DNA of 64,000 bases. It comes from Chinchilla lanigera (lineage: Eukaryota; Chordata; Mammalia; Rodentia; Chinchillidae). The DNA lies in NCBI RefSeq assembly GCF_000276665.1, contig NW_004955435.1:2642615-2706614 (forward strand), written 5' to 3'. Positions 61,526 to 64,000 of the stretch are shown here, piece after piece; the first letter of the stretch is position 1; each line of letters starts with the position of its first letter. The notes under the pieces are model-generated. The model was not told the DNA's origin. It worked only from the letters and a program-made list of their open reading frames with translations, and made no database searches. Position numbers and translations under genes: made by a program.

Positions 61526-62744
61526 CGGGCATGCTTCTAAAGAGTAAACTGCATAAAGTGACTATTAAAAAGTTCGGAAGAGGACCTCACCTAGGTGTCG
61601 TTACCTTTAGATACTGGACTGGATGAATAATAATTTACAAGTAGAGTCAAGTGAGGCACAAGCTTTTGCGTTAGTCCATCTTATTTCTGTCTGGGTTAGC
61701 CATACTTTGAAATATAGAAATTTCTAATAAGGAATCCAATATACACATGTTCAAGTCAAATTAATACCCATAAATATTTTGCATGCTATAGTCTTTATTT
61801 GTGTCTGTGACACTACCATGACAAATATAATGAGCAATTAAATTCCCAAGTGTTGAGATTTTGGCAGCAATTAAACTAGAAACTGGAAACTAAGCATGCA
61901 AAAGAACTGGCTTTTGTGGCCTCCCGCCAAATCAATCCCCATAGGTTAGGAAAGGTCTAGAATTTCAACTGTAATAGATTTTTATACTGTTTATATCTCA
62001 TCTGTGTTAAGATTAGATAAAACTATAGTAAAACAAATGAGTAGGACACTAACCGATACATGAGAGAAAACAACATACACAGAAATCTCATTGCTGAGAA
62101 ATTTAAGTAAGATCACTGCGTTCTCCTTGCCAAACTCCATCAAACAAAATTCAATCAAACATTTACTGTTTCAATGCTGGATGGGTCTAGAAAGAAGCAA
62201 AAAGAAAAGCTGGCTAATTTTATTAATAAAAAAATAACTCACTGAAACTTTCATAGGACTTTATTTCCATAGGTTTACATTTCTTTTATGAAATCTTCAC
62301 AATAAGTTACACTGCATACATTGAGTATAAAATTTATATACTAACCCATTTCATAAATTACAACCTTTAGCCTCACAACCTTTAGCCTCAGAATTTCTAA
62401 GTAACAAAGCTCAAGTCAATGAGACTTTCATTTGAAGGGAAAAAGTCATTAATGTCTATTATGTGAGACAACGCAGTACGCCTTAGGAATGCAAAGATAA
62501 ATAAGATAAGACCTCGCTCGACTTGCTCACAATCTACAGAGAACACAAACAAAAGGAATTCATTCTGCTGATGCATAATGTCTCAGTTTTTCACCTCTAA
62601 ACATGGCTTTGACATGATTTAAAACTCTCCAGATGAAAAAAGAAAAGGGAGCTAACACCAGAGAATCTGGACTAGCCGCAAGCCTGATCAGCATTTCCCA
62701 CCAGCTCCCTCCTCAGCCAAGTTAGCTAACTCCGTTTCCTGAAC
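61526..62744. other. Unique intron
   Basis: No gene or repeat family was recognised, apart from a small tandem repeat of ACAACCTTTAGCCTC near 62360-62390. Confidence 0.5.
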
Positions 62745-62925
62745 AGGACGCCACGCCTGCAATCCCAGTTCTCTGAGAGGCTGAGGATTGGACGTGTGAG
62801 CCCAGCCTGCCAGCTTATAGACACTTAGCAAGACTCTGTCTCAAAATGAAAAATAACAAAAGGGCTGGGAATGTAGCTTAGTGCAAAGGCACTGGGTTGA
62901 ATGACTGGCACCATCACATATAAAG
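62745..62925 (+). mobile_element. B1-dID composite SINE
   Basis: The B1 part (GACGCCACGCCTGCAATCCC, GAGAGGCTGAGGATTGGAC, AAGACTCTGTCTCAAAATG) is followed by an ID-like part (GGGCTGGGAATGTAGCTTAG, CTGGGTTGAATGACTGGCAC) and an A/T-rich tail. Confidence 0.85.
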
Positions 62926-64000
62926 ATAAATTTTAAATATGAATAATATAAATATAAATGAATATATGCTGTAAAAATCCCTGCTGCCAAGCCGAAAAAA
63001 AAAAAGCCAGCCATTCACTTAGTCATCCATTGAATATTTATTTAGAATGTAATAGGTGCCAGATACTGTACTAGTCACAGAGGGTACCATGGTTTTAGAA
63101 CAATTCTGTATTTAGAAAAAAAAATTCAGTTCAGTAAGGCACTGGTGTAAGATGAGAATGCCTCACATGCCATGGGGAAAACAAGAATCACTGTGATGTA
63201 TTAACGATAATCACAAATCTCAGATGGCTAGTAGCCTGCAGCATACTGTATTTTGAAGGAGCTTCGGGGAATTATCACCAAAGGAGGTGACCAGCCTTAT
63301 GTGGGAAATGTTTCATATTTTCAAATACAAAACAATATGAAATTTAAATCTACTTAAATTTACATCTACTTCCAAGACTGTAAGGTTATTTTAACATGGG
63401 TTAATATAGTGGTTTTCCCAATACTATTACCGTAAAGTAAATCAGAAAAAGATAATTCAAGTGCATACATTTCTCGTGTAGTTGGAATTTCCTAAGGTAT
63501 GGGTTTCTCTATGAGTAAGTCAATTAGGTAAGATTACTCTTCCTGGGAAATGTTCTATTTTAATTTTTGCACTCAACAAATAAGCCTGAAAACTAGCCTC
63601 ACTGAAGTTCTTTAGTACATCCCAAGTAAGACATAATTATCATATTCTGCTTTTTTAAAAATTCTAGATGAACATCCTAATGTCAAGATATGATTTCTAG
63701 TTATAATCAAGAGATTCATATTTCAATAGATAATGGCTTTTCCCTTCAGTGTGTCTTAACTAGTCTAACCCTTTCAGGGAACATTAAGGGGTAATCATAT
63801 TTAGCTAATGTAATTTCACTAATAGTGGCCAGTGTACACACGGGTCCCGTCTAGGAGGCTCTTATATGTGTTGCAGTGAAATGCAGTATGATGCAGTAAG
63901 GGTTGTCAAACCTGTAGAAACAAGAAATGATTTTTGACTTGCAATCTTGAAACTAAACTGCTTATGTATGCTTGAAAAAACAGTTAATACATCAATCTGC
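62926..64000. other. Unique AT-rich intron
   Basis: No gene or repeat family was recognised up to the window end. Confidence 0.5.

Larger units (their letters stand above)
52741..64000 (-). other. DPYD: DPYD intron 2 (3' part)
   Basis: The sequence right of the exon 3 acceptor is inferred to be the end of intron 2. No exon 2 was recognised. The region near the acceptor reads TTTTAATGTGTTGCAG on the minus strand, a short pyrimidine tract with a possible TTTTAAT branch site. Confidence 0.85.

Overview
This window is intronic DNA of a placental mammal, almost certainly a rodent outside the mouse/rat (muroid) group. The rodent call rests on several fresh ID (BC1/tRNA-derived) SINEs with clean target-site duplications, B1 (7SL-derived) SINEs with a partial internal duplication, and B1-dID composite SINEs. 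No typical muroid B2 or B4 element was recognised. A castorimorph or similar lineage would fit, but the species cannot be fixed from the sequence.

The only confidently coding sequence is one 83-bp exon on the minus strand at 52658-52740. It has a consensus donor and an AG acceptor, and it encodes residues about 51-77 of dihydropyrimidine dehydrogenase (DPYD), that is exon 3. The host gene therefore runs right to left: 52741-64000 is the 3' part of intron 2 and 1-52657 is the 5' part of the very long intron 3. No other DPYD exon was recognised. Nearly all other open reading frames are chance frames in AT-rich DNA, simple repeats, or decayed transposon coding sequence.

Layout. 1-3600: two SINEs, a duplicated flank around a 100-N gap, an L1 3' end, and a MaLR LTR with internal sequence. 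3600-9590: mostly unique intron with two MIR fragments. 9590-10075: a B1-dID and a long polypurine tract. 10611-14896: a decayed class I (gammaretrovirus-like) provirus with both LTRs, sitting inside an older B1 and itself carrying a younger B1. 14900-27160: mostly unique intron, an MLT1-like LTR fragment, a gap beside a GGAAA array, and two local duplications. 27160-29722: an L1 with an inverted 5' part. 30470-31433: B1-dID, MLT1-type LTR and a young ID. 34497-41511: an L1 3' end, an old L1, a 938-N gap that hides the start of a MaLR LTR, and a small inverted L1 with target-site duplications. 41529-52657: mostly unique, with a hexanucleotide array and a MaLR LTR. 53440-64000: ID and B1 copies, two old L1M segments, a MIR and a B1-dID.

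No new biological system is evident. The observations most worth a second look are three L1 copies with 5' inversions (twin priming) in one 64-kb window, the nested SINE-provirus-SINE with a 5' LTR that has lost its TATA region, a perfect 71-bp direct repeat, and a repeated palindromic AT-rich motif about 1 kb downstream of exon 3. All family assignments come from recognition by eye; no database search was run.
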